Shown: piece after piece, positions 52,276 through 61,249 of the stretch
How positions within the stretch are numbered: the stretch's first letter is position 1
How the letters are laid out: the number at the start of each line of letters is the position of its first letter
Source: Burkholderia cenocepacia
GTDB lineage: Bacteria > Pseudomonadota > Gammaproteobacteria > Burkholderiales > Burkholderiaceae
NCBI RefSeq assembly: GCF_014211915.1
Contig: NZ_CP060040.1
Span: 124,001-188,000 of the forward strand
Direction: 5' to 3'
Length of the DNA stretch: 64,000 nt
The notes under the pieces: generated by a model
What the model was told of the DNA's origin: nothing
The model's input: the letters and a program-made list of their open reading frames with translations, nothing else
Database searches by the model: none
Made by a program: the position numbers and the translations under genes

Positions 52276-53157
52276 ATGAGCGACGTTCAGCAAGGCATCC
52301 TGGCTCCGATCGATACGGCAGCCCGATACCTCACTTTCACGATGTCGAATGACGGCAATATCGCCGCGGCGCTGGCCGCGCTGCGCGAGATCGTCGACGG
52401 ACGCGACACGGTCGTCGGGTTCGGACACGCGCTGGCCGCCTGGCTCGGGCATCCGGTGCCGGGCCTGACCGAGTACCCGGCGTTCGCGGTGAACGACCGT
52501 ACGCTGCCGAGGACGCCGGCCGACGTGTGGGTCTGGCTGCGCTCGGACGACCGCGGCGAGATCGTGCTGCGCGCGCGGGCGATCGAACGTGCGCTCGCGC
52601 CGGCGTTCGCGCTGCAGGAGGCCGTCGACGGCTTTCGCTATTCGAACGACCGCGACCTGTCCGGCTACGAGGACGGTACCGAGAATCCGGAAGGCGACGA
52701 CGCGGTGGCCGCGGCGATCGTGACGGGGCAGGGCGCGGGGCTCGACGGCGCGAGCTTCGTCGCGGTGCAGCAGTGGGTACACGACTTCGACCAGATGGAG
52801 CGCATTCCGTCGGGCGAGATGGACAACATCATCGGGCGCCGCCGTTCGGACAACGAGGAACTCGACGACGCACCCGAATTCGCGCACGTGAAGCGCACCG
52901 CGCAGGAAAGCTTCGAGCCCGAGGCGTTCATGCTGCGCCGTTCGTCGCCGTGGTCGGACACGCGCCGTGCGGGCCTGTACTTCGTTGCGTTCGGTTGCTC
53001 GTTCCGCGCGTTCGACGTGCAGATGCGCCGGATGAGCGGCGCGGAAGACGGCATCGTCGACGGCCTGTTCCGCTTCACGCGGCCGCTGACGGGCGCGTAT
53101 TTCTGGTGCCCGCCGATGAAGGACGGCAAGCTGGACCTCGCCGCGCTCGGACTGTAA
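52276..53157 (+). CDS. DyP-type heme peroxidase
   Basis: The 293-residue protein has the DyP signature GYEDGTENPEG with catalytic Asp133 (GxxDG) and proximal heme ligand His204 in EFAHVKRT. DyP peroxidases oxidise dyes and phenolics with H2O2; some are packed in encapsulins, but no encapsulin gene is adjacent. There is no Tat signal, so it is probably cytoplasmic. ATG 52276 follows GAGGAAACG; an upstream in-frame ATG at 52108 adds 56 residues unlike the family. Confidence 0.92.
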   Translation: MSDVQQGILAPIDTAARYLTFTMSNDGNIAAALAALREIVDGRDTVVGFGHALAAWLGHPVPGLTEYPAFAVNDRTLPRTPADVWVWLRSDDRGEIVLRARAIERALAPAFALQEAVDGFRYSNDRDLSGYEDGTENPEGDDAVAAAIVTGQGAGLDGASFVAVQQWVHDFDQMERIPSGEMDNIIGRRRSDNEELDDAPEFAHVKRTAQESFEPEAFMLRRSSPWSDTRRAGLYFVAFGCSFRAFDVQMRRMSGAEDGIVDGLFRFTRPLTGAYFWCPPMKDGKLDLAALGL

Positions 53158-53176
53158 GCGCCGGGCGGGATCGATG

Positions 53177-53223
53177 AACGGGCGGGTCGCGCCGGATGCG
53201 CGGCCCGCCCGTTTCGTTTTTCA
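53177..53223 (+). terminator. Intrinsic terminator after the DyP peroxidase gene
   Basis: A 10-bp stem (AACGGGCGGG at 53177-53186 with CCCGCCCGTT at 53204-53213), extended by inner CGCGC/GCGCG pairs, is followed by TCGTTTTT. Confidence 0.8.
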
Positions 53224-53261
53224 AGCTTTCAAGTGGCAGTGCGTATGGCCTGCCGCGGGCG

Positions 53262-53663
53262 TCAGTTCAACGTCGTTTCGATCCGCGTGCCGCGCTTGAT
53301 GAATTGCGTCACCGGGGTTTTCTCGCAGATTTCCGCGAGACGCTGGCGTTGTGCGTCGTCGAGCGGGCCGTCGAGCGTCACGACGCGGCGCACGTACTGC
53401 ACGCCTTCGCGATCGGCGTGCAGCTCGGTGCGCACCGAGATGCGCGCGGCCGGCCACGTCTTGCGCTGCATGTACATGCGCAGCGTCGCGGCCGTGCATT
53501 GCGCGAGCCCGGCGAGCACGAACTCGTACGGCGCCGGCCCGCGATCCTGGCCGCCTTCGCGCGGCGCTTCGTCGCCGGTCAGCGTGTGCGTGCCGGCCTG
53601 TAACTGGACGACGTAGTCGGGCGCCTCGGCATCGAGGACGGCGGCGGCGTGGATGAGCGACAT
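53262..53663 (-). CDS. OsmC/Ohr-family peroxiredoxin-like protein
   Basis: The 133-residue protein has the two conserved cysteines of OsmC-type hydroperoxide reductases: Cys56 in VLAGLAQCTAATLRMY and Cys113 in EICEKTPVTQ. It probably reduces organic peroxides. The start at 53663 (MSLIHAAAVLD) gives the normal family length. It is convergent with the DyP gene. Confidence 0.9.
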   Translation of the reverse strand: MSLIHAAAVLDAEAPDYVVQLQAGTHTLTGDEAPREGGQDRGPAPYEFVLAGLAQCTAATLRMYMQRKTWPAARISVRTELHADREGVQYVRRVVTLDGPLDDAQRQRLAEICEKTPVTQFIKRGTRIETTLN

Positions 53664-53760
53664 GGCGAGTCTCCGGTAAGCGGACCAGGGAAAGCGGGCG
53701 CCGGGTGGCGGCGTGCAGCCGTCAGCATACCGTCCCGGCCGTGGGGGCGTGCGCTGCGTG

Positions 53761-54684
53761 CTACGCGTCGGCGATGCCGGCGCTGCTGCGCACGAGGGCG
53801 GCAATGCGCTCGCGTACCCACTGATGCGCGCGGTCGGTATCGCGCGACTCGTGCCAGTACGCGAGCAGCGGGAACGGCTTGAGCCGCAGCGGCAGCGGCC
53901 GCACGACGATCGGCAGCAGCGCGGCCATGCGCAGCGCATAGGTGTGCGGCAGCGTGACGAGCAGGTTGCCGGCCGCGGCGATCTGGCAGGCGGCGAAATA
54001 GTGCTGGCAGGTGAGCCGGATGTCGCGGAAGCGCCCGTCGTTGCCGAGCAGGACGTCGAGCGATTGCGGCTCGCCGAGCGACGACACGGCGATATGCTGC
54101 GCCGCGAAATAGTCGCCGCGTCGCAGCGGGTCGTGCGCGAGCGGATGATCGCGGCGCAGCGCGACGACGAGCGAATCGTCGAGCAGGTGTTCGGTGGCGA
54201 TGCGCGGGCCCGTCTGCACGCGACGGTCGACGACGAGATCGAGGTTGCCCGACGCGAGTTCGCGCTCGATGTCCGGTACCGCGATGCGGCGGCTGACGAG
54301 CCGCAGGCCCGGCGCTTCGTCGGCGAACGCGGCGACGATGCGCGGCAATGCGATGGATTCGAGCACGTCGCGAATGCCGACCGCGATGCCCAGGTCGAGC
54401 GTCGCGGGATCGAAGGCGGACGGATCGCGCGCGGTACCTTGCAAGCCTTTCAGATGCAGTTGCACGTCCGCGATGATCGACCGCGTGCGCTCCGTCGGCA
54501 CGACGCGGTTGCCCTGACGTACGAACAGCGGATCGTCGAAATGCGTGCGCAGCCGGTTGAGCGCATGCGTGACGGCCGGCTGCGTGAGATGCAGCGCGCG
54601 GGCGGCCGCGCCGATGCCGCCGTGCACGTAGACGGCGTCGAGCACGCGAAACAGGTTCAGGTCGAGACGGTGATCGGCGGGCAC
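53761..54684 (-). CDS. LysR-family transcriptional regulator
   Basis: The product (307 residues from GTG 54684) has an N-terminal winged HTH (DLNLFRVLDAVYVHGG, AARALHLTQPAVTHALNRL) and a substrate-binding domain. The preferred start is a GTG just before ADHRLDLNLF; ATG starts further upstream add Arg-rich sequence that does not look coding. No Shine-Dalgarno is obvious, so the exact start is uncertain. The target is unknown; neighbours are an OsmC gene downstream and a divergent AraC-type regulator. Confidence 0.85.
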   Translation of the reverse strand: MPADHRLDLNLFRVLDAVYVHGGIGAAARALHLTQPAVTHALNRLRTHFDDPLFVRQGNRVVPTERTRSIIADVQLHLKGLQGTARDPSAFDPATLDLGIAVGIRDVLESIALPRIVAAFADEAPGLRLVSRRIAVPDIERELASGNLDLVVDRRVQTGPRIATEHLLDDSLVVALRRDHPLAHDPLRRGDYFAAQHIAVSSLGEPQSLDVLLGNDGRFRDIRLTCQHYFAACQIAAAGNLLVTLPHTYALRMAALLPIVVRPLPLRLKPFPLLAYWHESRDTDRAHQWVRERIAALVRSSAGIADA

Positions 54685-55115
54685 GGAGCGCGGGCGGCGA
54701 GGTGAAGGACGGCTCGATTCTAAAGGATGCGTGGGCAACCGATGCGCCGGTTGGCATGCGTGGCGATCGTGCGCGTTCGATGCGGGTCGATGCCGTTCGC
54801 GCCAATACGCGAGCGTCCGTTTGACCGATGCGCAACGCAATCGAACACGCATGTCATTACGCATGACGGCCGCAATAATCGGCCGCATCGCCCATGCATT
54901 TCCGTGCCGGCATACCAGCGGCGCACGCCAGCCTGTAGTAATCCGCCATCATGCTGTCCCGGTCGGCCATTTCGCGCCAAAGGCGCTACCCGTTCGGCTA
55001 AGATGCCGTCGCTTCATATTTCGGGATAGCCGTCCTGTCGCACGCATTCAAACCAAATATAAGCCTGACAGTTCGACGGTATTAGAAGAAGTCGAACGAG
55101 TCGGGGGCTTGGCCA
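54685..55115. other. Spacer between divergent LysR and AraC-type genes
   Basis: No gene was recognised in this 431-base stretch. It contains the palindrome GTCATTACGCATGAC (54853-54867), next to CGGCCG-N7-CGGCCG (54867-54872 and 54880-54885). The promoter of the AraC-type gene would lie in the AT-richer part near 55050-55090. Confidence 0.5.
54853..54867. promoter_or_regulatory. Palindrome with T-N11-A, candidate LysR operator
   Basis: GTCATTACGCATGAC has 5-bp arms (GTCAT/ATGAC) and includes T-N11-A, as LysR sites do. It lies about 170 bases upstream of the LysR gene start, in the divergent spacer. Confidence 0.4.
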
Positions 55116-56234
55116 GTGAATGCAGCAGATCAGCGGTGGGTCGTTATCTATTTGAGTACGGGGTTTTCGTTGGCCCAGGCCGCGCGCCTCGGCGAAGCCT
55201 TCAACCTGGCGAATCGCCTGCATGCGTACAGCGCGGATTACCAGCTCAAGTACGTCTCCGAAAGCGGGGGACTGTTGCAGTCGTCGTCCGGCGTGCGCAT
55301 CGCGGCCGAGCCGTTCGGCGACGAACATAGCCGCCGTGCGCGCGCGTTCTTTCATCTTCATGGCGAGCGTGCGGCCGTCAATTGGGACGACGCATTGCAG
55401 CGGCGCCTGTCCGACATTCGCCAGCATGCGCGCTGGATCGTCGACGCGATGGAACTGCCCGCGCTCGCCGCCACGCGGCGGCCGTCGTCGTCAATCGACG
55501 TGCGGCCCGGCCGGGCCGGGCGCCGCGCCACCACGACGATCGAATTGCAGGCCGGCGAGACCGACGTGTTCGCCGCCGCGCTCGACATGTTTCGCGTCGA
55601 CCTCGGCGACGGCGCCGCGCAGGAGATCGCCAGCAACATGATGCGGCCGGTCGAGCAGCGCTACGCGCAGTCGATGTGGGCGTTTCGCGAACTGAGCGCG
55701 AGCCCGTCGATCCGGATGTCCGCGCAGCGGCTGCGTGCGCAGAGCGTGAACCGCATCTCGATCGCGAACGCCGCGCAGGCGGCCGCGATGAGCGAGCGCA
55801 ATTTCCTGCGGCGCTTCAAGAAGGAGATCGGCGTGACGCCGACCGAGTTCGTCCAGCACGTGCGGCTCGAGCGGGCGTGTCACATGCTGATCCATACGAC
55901 GCTGCCGGCCGACAAGGTCGCGCGCCGCACCGGCTTCGGCAGTGGCGAGCGGCTCGCGAAGCTGTTTCGGCAGCGGCTGCTGATGTCGCCGACCGAGTTT
56001 CGCGTCGCCGAGCGGGAAAAAATCCTCGCGCACGGCGCGGCGTCGCCCGATCCTGACGAACGGCTTGCCGCCGCGTGTTGCGACGGCGACGGGGCGGATT
56101 GCGACGCCTGCGTGGCCGCGCGCGGGAAAACGGGACGGATACCCGTAAAATCGACGGATCGCGATCTCGATTCCCGGTTTCCATGCCCTTCCTCCCCACT
56201 ACCGCTACCGCCCCTTTCTGCCCGTCGGAAGTAA
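55116..56234 (+). CDS. AraC-family transcriptional regulator
   Basis: The 372-residue protein has an N-terminal region of unknown ligand (about 1-200) and a C-terminal AraC-type double HTH (about 215-310: ISIANAAQAAAMSERNFLRRF, GVTPTEFVQHVRLERACHML, VARRTGFGSGERLAKLFRQ). The last 60 residues are Cys- and Pro-rich, and the frame overlaps the start of mntH by 52 bases. The tail may be non-native or simply variable. No target is evident; mntH follows on the same strand. Confidence 0.85.
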   Translation: MNAADQRWVVIYLSTGFSLAQAARLGEAFNLANRLHAYSADYQLKYVSESGGLLQSSSGVRIAAEPFGDEHSRRARAFFHLHGERAAVNWDDALQRRLSDIRQHARWIVDAMELPALAATRRPSSSIDVRPGRAGRRATTTIELQAGETDVFAAALDMFRVDLGDGAAQEIASNMMRPVEQRYAQSMWAFRELSASPSIRMSAQRLRAQSVNRISIANAAQAAAMSERNFLRRFKKEIGVTPTEFVQHVRLERACHMLIHTTLPADKVARRTGFGSGERLAKLFRQRLLMSPTEFRVAEREKILAHGAASPDPDERLAAACCDGDGADCDACVAARGKTGRIPVKSTDRDLDSRFPCPSSPLPLPPLSARRK

Positions 56235-57499
56235 AGGGCAGCATCACGATCGACGCCGCCGCGCCGCGCTGGCAAAAGCTCAGGCGTTTCTTCGGCCCCG
56301 GCCTGCTGGTCGCGATCGGCTACATGGACCCCGGCAACTGGGCGACGGATATCCAGGCCGGCTCGCAGTTCGGCTATTCGCTGCTGTGGGTCGTCGCGTT
56401 CTCGAGCCTCGCGGCGATCTTCCTGCAGATGCTCGCGGCGCGGCTCGGCCTCGTCGCGGGCAAGGATCTCGCGCAGGCAAGCTACGAGCGCTACGGCCGG
56501 TTCGGCCGCGTCGTGCAGTGGATCACCGCCGAAGTGTCGATCATCGCGTGCGACATCGCGGAAGTGCTCGGTTGCGCGCTCGCATTCAAGCTGCTGCTCG
56601 GCGTGCCGCTCGCGTGGGGCGTCGTGCTCACCGCGCTCGACACGGTGATCGTGCTCGGCCTGCAGGGCAAGGGCTTCCGGCAGATCGAGGCGATCGTGCT
56701 CGGGCTGATCGCGACGATGGCGTTCTGCTTCGTCGCGCAGGTGGCGATCACGCCGCCCGACTGGCATGCGGTGGCGGGCGGCCTCGTGCCGGGCGACCCG
56801 GGCCACGACCGCAAGGATGCGATCGTGCTCGCGCTCGGCATCGTCGGCGCGACGATCATGCCGCACAACCTGTACCTGCATTCGTCGGTCGTGCAGACGC
56901 GGCACGTCGTCGGCGGCGCGCGCGGCGTGATCCGCGACACGCTGGCGCTCGTGCGCATCGATACCTGCGTGTCGCTGTTCGTCGCGATGCTCGTCAATGC
57001 GGCGATCCTCGTCGTCGCGGGCGCGGCATTCCACGCGACGGGCCAGCACGACGTGACCGACATCGAGCAGGCGTACCGGCTGATCACGCCGATCGCGGGC
57101 GGCGCGGCCGCGCTGTTGTTCGGCATCGCGTTGCTCGCGTCGGGGCAAAGCTCGACGCTGACCGGCACGATCGCCGGCCAGGTGATCATGGACGGCTTCC
57201 TGCATACGAAGATCCCGTGCTACCAGCGCCGGCTGATCACGCGCGGGCTCGCGCTCGTGCCGGCGCTGATCGGCGTGCTGTGGCTCGGCGACGGCTCGGT
57301 CGGGCAACTGCTCGTGTGGAGCCAGGTGCTGCTGAGCCTGCAGTTGCCGTTCGCGATGTGGCCGCTGATCCGCTCGGTCAGCGATCGCCGCACGATGGGC
57401 GAGCACGCGATCGGGCGCGGGATGCAGGTGGCCGCGTGGGCGCTGTTCGCCGTGATCACCGGCACGAACCTGCTGTTGATTACCGGTGTCGCGGGCTGA
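56183..57499 (+). CDS. mntH: Nramp-family Mn2+/H+ symporter
   Basis: The 438-residue membrane protein has about eleven helices and the key Nramp motifs: DPGN (residues 49-52, GYMDPGNWATDI) in helix 1 and MPHNLYLHSS near residue 228 in helix 6. It imports Mn2+ (and Fe2+) using protons. ATG 56183 lies inside the 3-prime end of the AraC-type gene, and no Mn riboswitch or clear MntR/Fur box was seen. A TAAAAT at 56146-56151 could be a -10. Confidence 0.93.
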   Translation: MPFLPTTATAPFCPSEVKGSITIDAAAPRWQKLRRFFGPGLLVAIGYMDPGNWATDIQAGSQFGYSLLWVVAFSSLAAIFLQMLAARLGLVAGKDLAQASYERYGRFGRVVQWITAEVSIIACDIAEVLGCALAFKLLLGVPLAWGVVLTALDTVIVLGLQGKGFRQIEAIVLGLIATMAFCFVAQVAITPPDWHAVAGGLVPGDPGHDRKDAIVLALGIVGATIMPHNLYLHSSVVQTRHVVGGARGVIRDTLALVRIDTCVSLFVAMLVNAAILVVAGAAFHATGQHDVTDIEQAYRLITPIAGGAAALLFGIALLASGQSSTLTGTIAGQVIMDGFLHTKIPCYQRRLITRGLALVPALIGVLWLGDGSVGQLLVWSQVLLSLQLPFAMWPLIRSVSDRRTMGEHAIGRGMQVAAWALFAVITGTNLLLITGVAG

Positions 57500-57501
57500 T
57501 A

Positions 57502-57540
57502 CAGCCTGTCACAGGCTGACACAGGCACACTGCGTGCCTG
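57502..57540 (+). terminator. Two tandem hairpins after mntH
   Basis: CAGCCTG-TCA-CAGGCTG (57502-57518) and CAGGCAC-N5-GTGCCTG (57522-57540) lie directly after the mntH stop. They probably end the mntH transcript, though no T run follows. Confidence 0.55.
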
Positions 57541-57579
57541 CGGTAAACTGCGGTCTTTCGATCGTCTCCGAAGTCCATC

Positions 57580-58170
57580 ATGTGGAGTGAAATCAGCAAC
57601 ATCGGCGATGCCGCGCTGACCCTGCCGATCGCGGTGACTTGCGCGGCATGGCTCGCGCTGACCGACTGGCGCCTCGCCGCCCGCTGGGGCGTGCTGCTGG
57701 CCGCCGGCATGGGCGTCGTCGGCGCCACGAAGATCCTGTATGCCGGCTGCGGCATCGAGCTTGCGCAGTTCGATTTCCGCGTGATCAGCGGCCATACGAT
57801 GCTGTCGACGTCCGTGTGGACGGTCGCGCTGTCGATGCTGTGGCAGGCGTTCCGGCCCGGCAAGGCGCCCGGCGTCGCGGCCGGGCTGGCCATCGGCGCG
57901 ATCACGGCCGTTGCCCGCGTATTCGATCACTCGCACACCGTGCCGGAAGTCGTCGTCGGCTGGCTGCTCGGCGCGCTGGTCGCGCTGGTGTTCCTGCGCG
58001 GCTACGACGGCGTGCGGCAGCGCGCGTTCTCGCCGCGCGTCGCCGCGGTCTGCCTGCTGCTCGTGTCGGGTATCGCGTACGGGCACCGCGCGCCGTTCCA
58101 GCAGATGATCGACACGCATTCGCCGCAGCTCTGCGCGTTCGTGCGGGCGCCGTCGGGCGAAGGGTTCTGA
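57580..58170 (+). CDS. PAP2-family membrane phosphatase
   Basis: The 196-residue protein is hydrophobic with about five helices and carries the PAP2 motifs: SGHTMLSTSVW (SGH) and ARVFDHSHTVPEVVVGW (R...H). Such enzymes dephosphorylate lipid phosphates such as undecaprenyl pyrophosphate or phosphatidic acid. The first PAP2 motif (KxxxxxxRP) is not clearly seen. A TAAACT near 57544 could be its -10. Confidence 0.85.
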   Translation: MWSEISNIGDAALTLPIAVTCAAWLALTDWRLAARWGVLLAAGMGVVGATKILYAGCGIELAQFDFRVISGHTMLSTSVWTVALSMLWQAFRPGKAPGVAAGLAIGAITAVARVFDHSHTVPEVVVGWLLGALVALVFLRGYDGVRQRAFSPRVAAVCLLLVSGIAYGHRAPFQQMIDTHSPQLCAFVRAPSGEGF

Positions 58171-58652
58171 CTGGTGTCGATGGCGGGTGCTCCGGCACCG
58201 CCTTCCTGCCGCCGGCGTTCGGTCCGGCGGTTCCCGGGTTTTTCCGGCGGGGCGCACGAGGTCACGCCGGTTCATCTTCCCGATTGCGTTCTCTTCCGTG
58301 CGGGGACGCCACACTTCCGTTATCCCGATAATCGAGTCGTCTGCCCGGCCATCCGGCTGGTCGTGCTTACCTGTTTGCGCACCGTCGCCGGTACGCGCAA
58401 GTCATGAACGAGGTCTATGACCGGGCATAACGAATATTCATTTCATCGATTGGCGGCATTCGCGTACGCTGGCTGTCGTTCAACCGCGGGCAGACTGTAC
58501 GGCCGGTTCCGCGCGCGCCGCATTCATCTCGATATACTCGCGGAAAACCCGTGCGATGCGTCGCCATGCCGGCGCACGTCGGCTGGAAGATGCACGGGAA
58601 ACCCCATCGCGGCAGCGTTCCGCGACGACGATTCACGACAGGAGCAGGTCAC
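58171..58652. other. Intergenic region with no recognised gene
   Basis: This 482-base stretch contains the palindrome TTATC-CC-GATAA (58320-58331), a locally AT-rich segment (58420-58450) and a TATACT (58533-58538) that may be the -10 for the downstream SDR gene. I saw no convincing coding frame or known RNA. Confidence 0.4.
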
Positions 58653-59441
58653 ATGACAATCCTTTCTCCGCGCCTCGCGGGCAAGTGCGCATACATCACG
58701 GGCGCCGCGGGCGGTCTCGGCCGCGCGATCGCGCGCCGCATGGTCGAGCAGGGCGCGCGCGTGTTCGTGACCGACATCGCGGAAGCGGCGGTGCTCGACG
58801 CGTTCGCGCAGGAACTCAACGCCGGTCACGCGACGCCGGTCGCGTTCGCCGCGACCCAGGACGTGCGCGACGAAGCGCGCTGGCAGGCGCTGCTCGCGCA
58901 GGCGACCGATGCGATGGGCGGCCTGTCGGTGCTCGTCAACAACGCGGGCGTCGGCTCGATCGGTTCGCCCGCGCAAATCGAGCTGGACGAATGGCGGCGC
59001 GTGATGGCGATCAACGTCGAAAGCATCGTGCTCGGCTGCAAGCATGCGCTGTCGTATCTGGCCGAGAGCCATCCCGCGTCGATCATCAACATCTCGTCGG
59101 TCGCCGCGTTCAAGGTCGAGCCGGATTTCACCGCGTACAACGCATCGAAGGCGGCGGTCGCGTCGCTGACGAAGTCGGTCGCGATCGACTGCGCGCGCCG
59201 AGAGATCGACGTGCGCTGCAATTCGATTCACCCGGCATTCATTCGCACGGGGATCGTCGAGCCGCTGTTCCAGTCGCTCGGCGAACGCGACGCGACCCGC
59301 AAGCTCGCGCGCGGCATTCCGCTGCGCCGGCTCGGCGAGCCGGACGACGTCGCGCATGCGGCCGTGTATCTCGCGTCCGACGAGAGCCGCTTCGTGACGG
59401 CCGCCGAACTCGTGATCGACGGCGGCATGTGCGCGGTCTGA
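58653..59441 (+). CDS. Short-chain dehydrogenase/reductase (SDR)
   Basis: The 262-residue protein is a classical [14 protein letters not shown] cofactor motif, NNAGVG, catalytic Ser in INISSVAAF and YNASK (Tyr-x-x-x-Lys). The acidic residue after the second strand (TDIAEA) favours NAD(H). ATG 58653 follows AGGAGCAGG. It is 37 bases upstream of an MDR-family reductase and probably co-transcribed, suggesting a shared oxidation-reduction pathway of unknown substrate. Confidence 0.92.
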   Translation: MTILSPRLAGKCAYITGAAGGLGRAIARRMVEQGARVFVTDIAEAAVLDAFAQELNAGHATPVAFAATQDVRDEARWQALLAQATDAMGGLSVLVNNAGVGSIGSPAQIELDEWRRVMAINVESIVLGCKHALSYLAESHPASIINISSVAAFKVEPDFTAYNASKAAVASLTKSVAIDCARREIDVRCNSIHPAFIRTGIVEPLFQSLGERDATRKLARGIPLRRLGEPDDVAHAAVYLASDESRFVTAAELVIDGGMCAV

Positions 59442-59478
59442 CGCGTATCCCGAACCACAACGATTGGAGGAGAACATC

Positions 59479-60495
59479 ATGCCGACACCCGTGAACCGCC
59501 AACTGCTGCTGAAGACGCGCCCGGAAGGGCGGGTCGGCCGCGAACATTTTTCGCTCGTCGAGACGCCGGTACCGGCGCTCGCCGACGGCGAGGTACTCGT
59601 GCGCGTGCTGTATCTGTCGATGGACCCGACCAACCGCGTATGGATGAGCGACGTGCCGCAGTACCTGCCGCCCGTCGCGATCGGCGAGGTGATGCGCGCG
59701 CTCGGGATCGGCCGCGTGGTCGCGTCGCGCCATGCGGGTTTCGCGGAAGGCGATCTCGTGCAGGGGCTGGTCGGTTGGCAGGACTACGCGGTCGTGCCGG
59801 CCGAGCAGGTCGCGCAACTCGTGAAGCTGCCCGCGCAGTCGGGCCTGCCGCTGCCCACGCTGCTCGGCGCGTGCGGGATGAGCGGGCTGACCGCGTACTA
59901 CGGGCTGACCGACATCGCGCCGGTGCAGCCGGGCGAAACGCTCGTCGTGTCGGCGGCGGCCGGCTCGGTCGGCTCGATCGCCGGGCAGATCGGCAAGATT
60001 CATGGCGCGCGGGTGGTCGGCATCGCGGGCGGCGCGGACAAGTGCCGCTACCTGACCGAGACGCTCGGCTTCGACGCGGCCGTCGACTACAAGTCCGACG
60101 ATTTCCGCCAGCAACTGAAGGCGGCGACGCCGGACGGCGTGCACGTGAACTTCGAGAACGTCGGCGGCGAGGTGATGCGCGCGGTGCTGTCGCGGATGGT
60201 GATCGGCGGGCGCGTCGCGTTGTGCGGCGTGATCTCGAACTACAACAGCGGCCGCGCGGCCGACGACGTCGGCGTGCTGATCTCGAAGCGGTTGACGATG
60301 CGCGGCTTCCTGATCCTCGACTACCGCAAGAGCCGCGAAGCCGTGCAGACGCTCGCGGGCTGGCTGCGCGACGGCCGGCTCAAGGCCGAGGAGACCGTGG
60401 CCGACGGTCTCGAAAACGCGCCGGACGTGTTGAATCGCCTGTTCGACGGCGACCATCGCGGCAAGCTCGTGTTGCGCGTCGATCCGGACGCGTGA
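59479..60495 (+). CDS. Zinc-independent MDR oxidoreductase (CurA / leukotriene B4 dehydrogenase-like)
   Basis: The 338-residue protein belongs to the NADP-dependent double-bond reductase group. Visible features are VLYLSMDPTNRVWMSD near the N-terminus, the AAAGSVGSIAGQIGKIHGARVVGIAGG cofactor region (in two parts) and ENVGGEVMRAVL. The usual zinc ligands are missing, as expected. ATG 59479 follows GGAGGAGAAC. Upstream SDR suggests an operon. Confidence 0.92.
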   Translation: MPTPVNRQLLLKTRPEGRVGREHFSLVETPVPALADGEVLVRVLYLSMDPTNRVWMSDVPQYLPPVAIGEVMRALGIGRVVASRHAGFAEGDLVQGLVGWQDYAVVPAEQVAQLVKLPAQSGLPLPTLLGACGMSGLTAYYGLTDIAPVQPGETLVVSAAAGSVGSIAGQIGKIHGARVVGIAGGADKCRYLTETLGFDAAVDYKSDDFRQQLKAATPDGVHVNFENVGGEVMRAVLSRMVIGGRVALCGVISNYNSGRAADDVGVLISKRLTMRGFLILDYRKSREAVQTLAGWLRDGRLKAEETVADGLENAPDVLNRLFDGDHRGKLVLRVDPDA

Positions 60496-60626
60496 CGGGC
60501 GTGTCACGCCTGTCGGATCGGGCCGCGGGCGCGTATCGACCGCGCTGAGTTCGATCAACCCGGCTGCAGTTTAGGACTTGTCCCATATATTGTCCGAGCC
60601 GCTCTCCCTACAGTGATTGCCAGCAC

Positions 60627-60663
60627 ACAGGCGGCGTGACGACGCGTCACGCCGCCTGTTTTT
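60627..60663 (+). terminator. Strong intrinsic terminator
   Basis: A perfect 15-bp stem (ACAGGCGGCGTGACG, 60627-60641, with its complement 60645-60659) with a 3-base loop ends in TTTTT. It is 130 bases after the MDR stop, leaving room for a small transcript between 60496 and 60626. Confidence 0.9.
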
Positions 60664-60690
60664 CTGGTGACGCGGCAGAGGAGAGGGAAC

Positions 60691-61203
60691 ATGCGGAACA
60701 ACGCGAAGCGATCGGTATCGGTAACGGCAATGAGCGCCGGGGCCGTGCGGAAGAGGGTGTTCGGGCTCGGTATCGTGCTCGCGATGTCGACTGTCATGTC
60801 GAGTGCGATGGCGGCCGGACAGCCCGCATCGGATGGCGTCGTGCGGTTCACCGGCTCGCTCGTCGATCTGTACGACGTGACGCTCGATGCCCCGGTGGGC
60901 GCGCTCGTCGACGCGGGACAGGTGGCCGCTGGCGGGGCAACGGCCACGGTCCGGTTCGATGCGCATGGCCGGCGCTTGCCGGGTGCGCAGGTCGCGCTGG
61001 TGAAGCCCGACGGCGCGCCGTTCGCGCCGGATGACGGCACGGCGGTGCGGGTCACGTGGCGCGATGCGCACATCGAGCGAAGCGAGCGGCTGGCGCCGGG
61101 CCGGGTTCATCGCGTCGGCCCGTATGGCGGCGTGATGACGGTCGCGGCGGATGAAGCAACGGGCGCCGTGGCGCCCGTCGTGATCCATATCCGTCATCCT
61201 TGA
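60691..61203 (+). CDS. Exported protein of unknown function
   Basis: The 170-residue protein has an N-terminal signal peptide (positively charged start, hydrophobic core GLGIVLAMSTVMSSAMA, cleavage likely after AMA). The mature part is beta-rich with no domain that I recognise. ATG 60691 follows AGAGGAGAGGG. It stands alone between a terminator and a convergent permease gene. Confidence 0.75.
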   Translation: MRNNAKRSVSVTAMSAGAVRKRVFGLGIVLAMSTVMSSAMAAGQPASDGVVRFTGSLVDLYDVTLDAPVGALVDAGQVAAGGATATVRFDAHGRRLPGAQVALVKPDGAPFAPDDGTAVRVTWRDAHIERSERLAPGRVHRVGPYGGVMTVAADEATGAVAPVVIHIRHP

Positions 61204-61249
61204 CCGCCGCTCTCCGCACGCGTGCGGATCGCCGGCGGCCGGACAGGCG

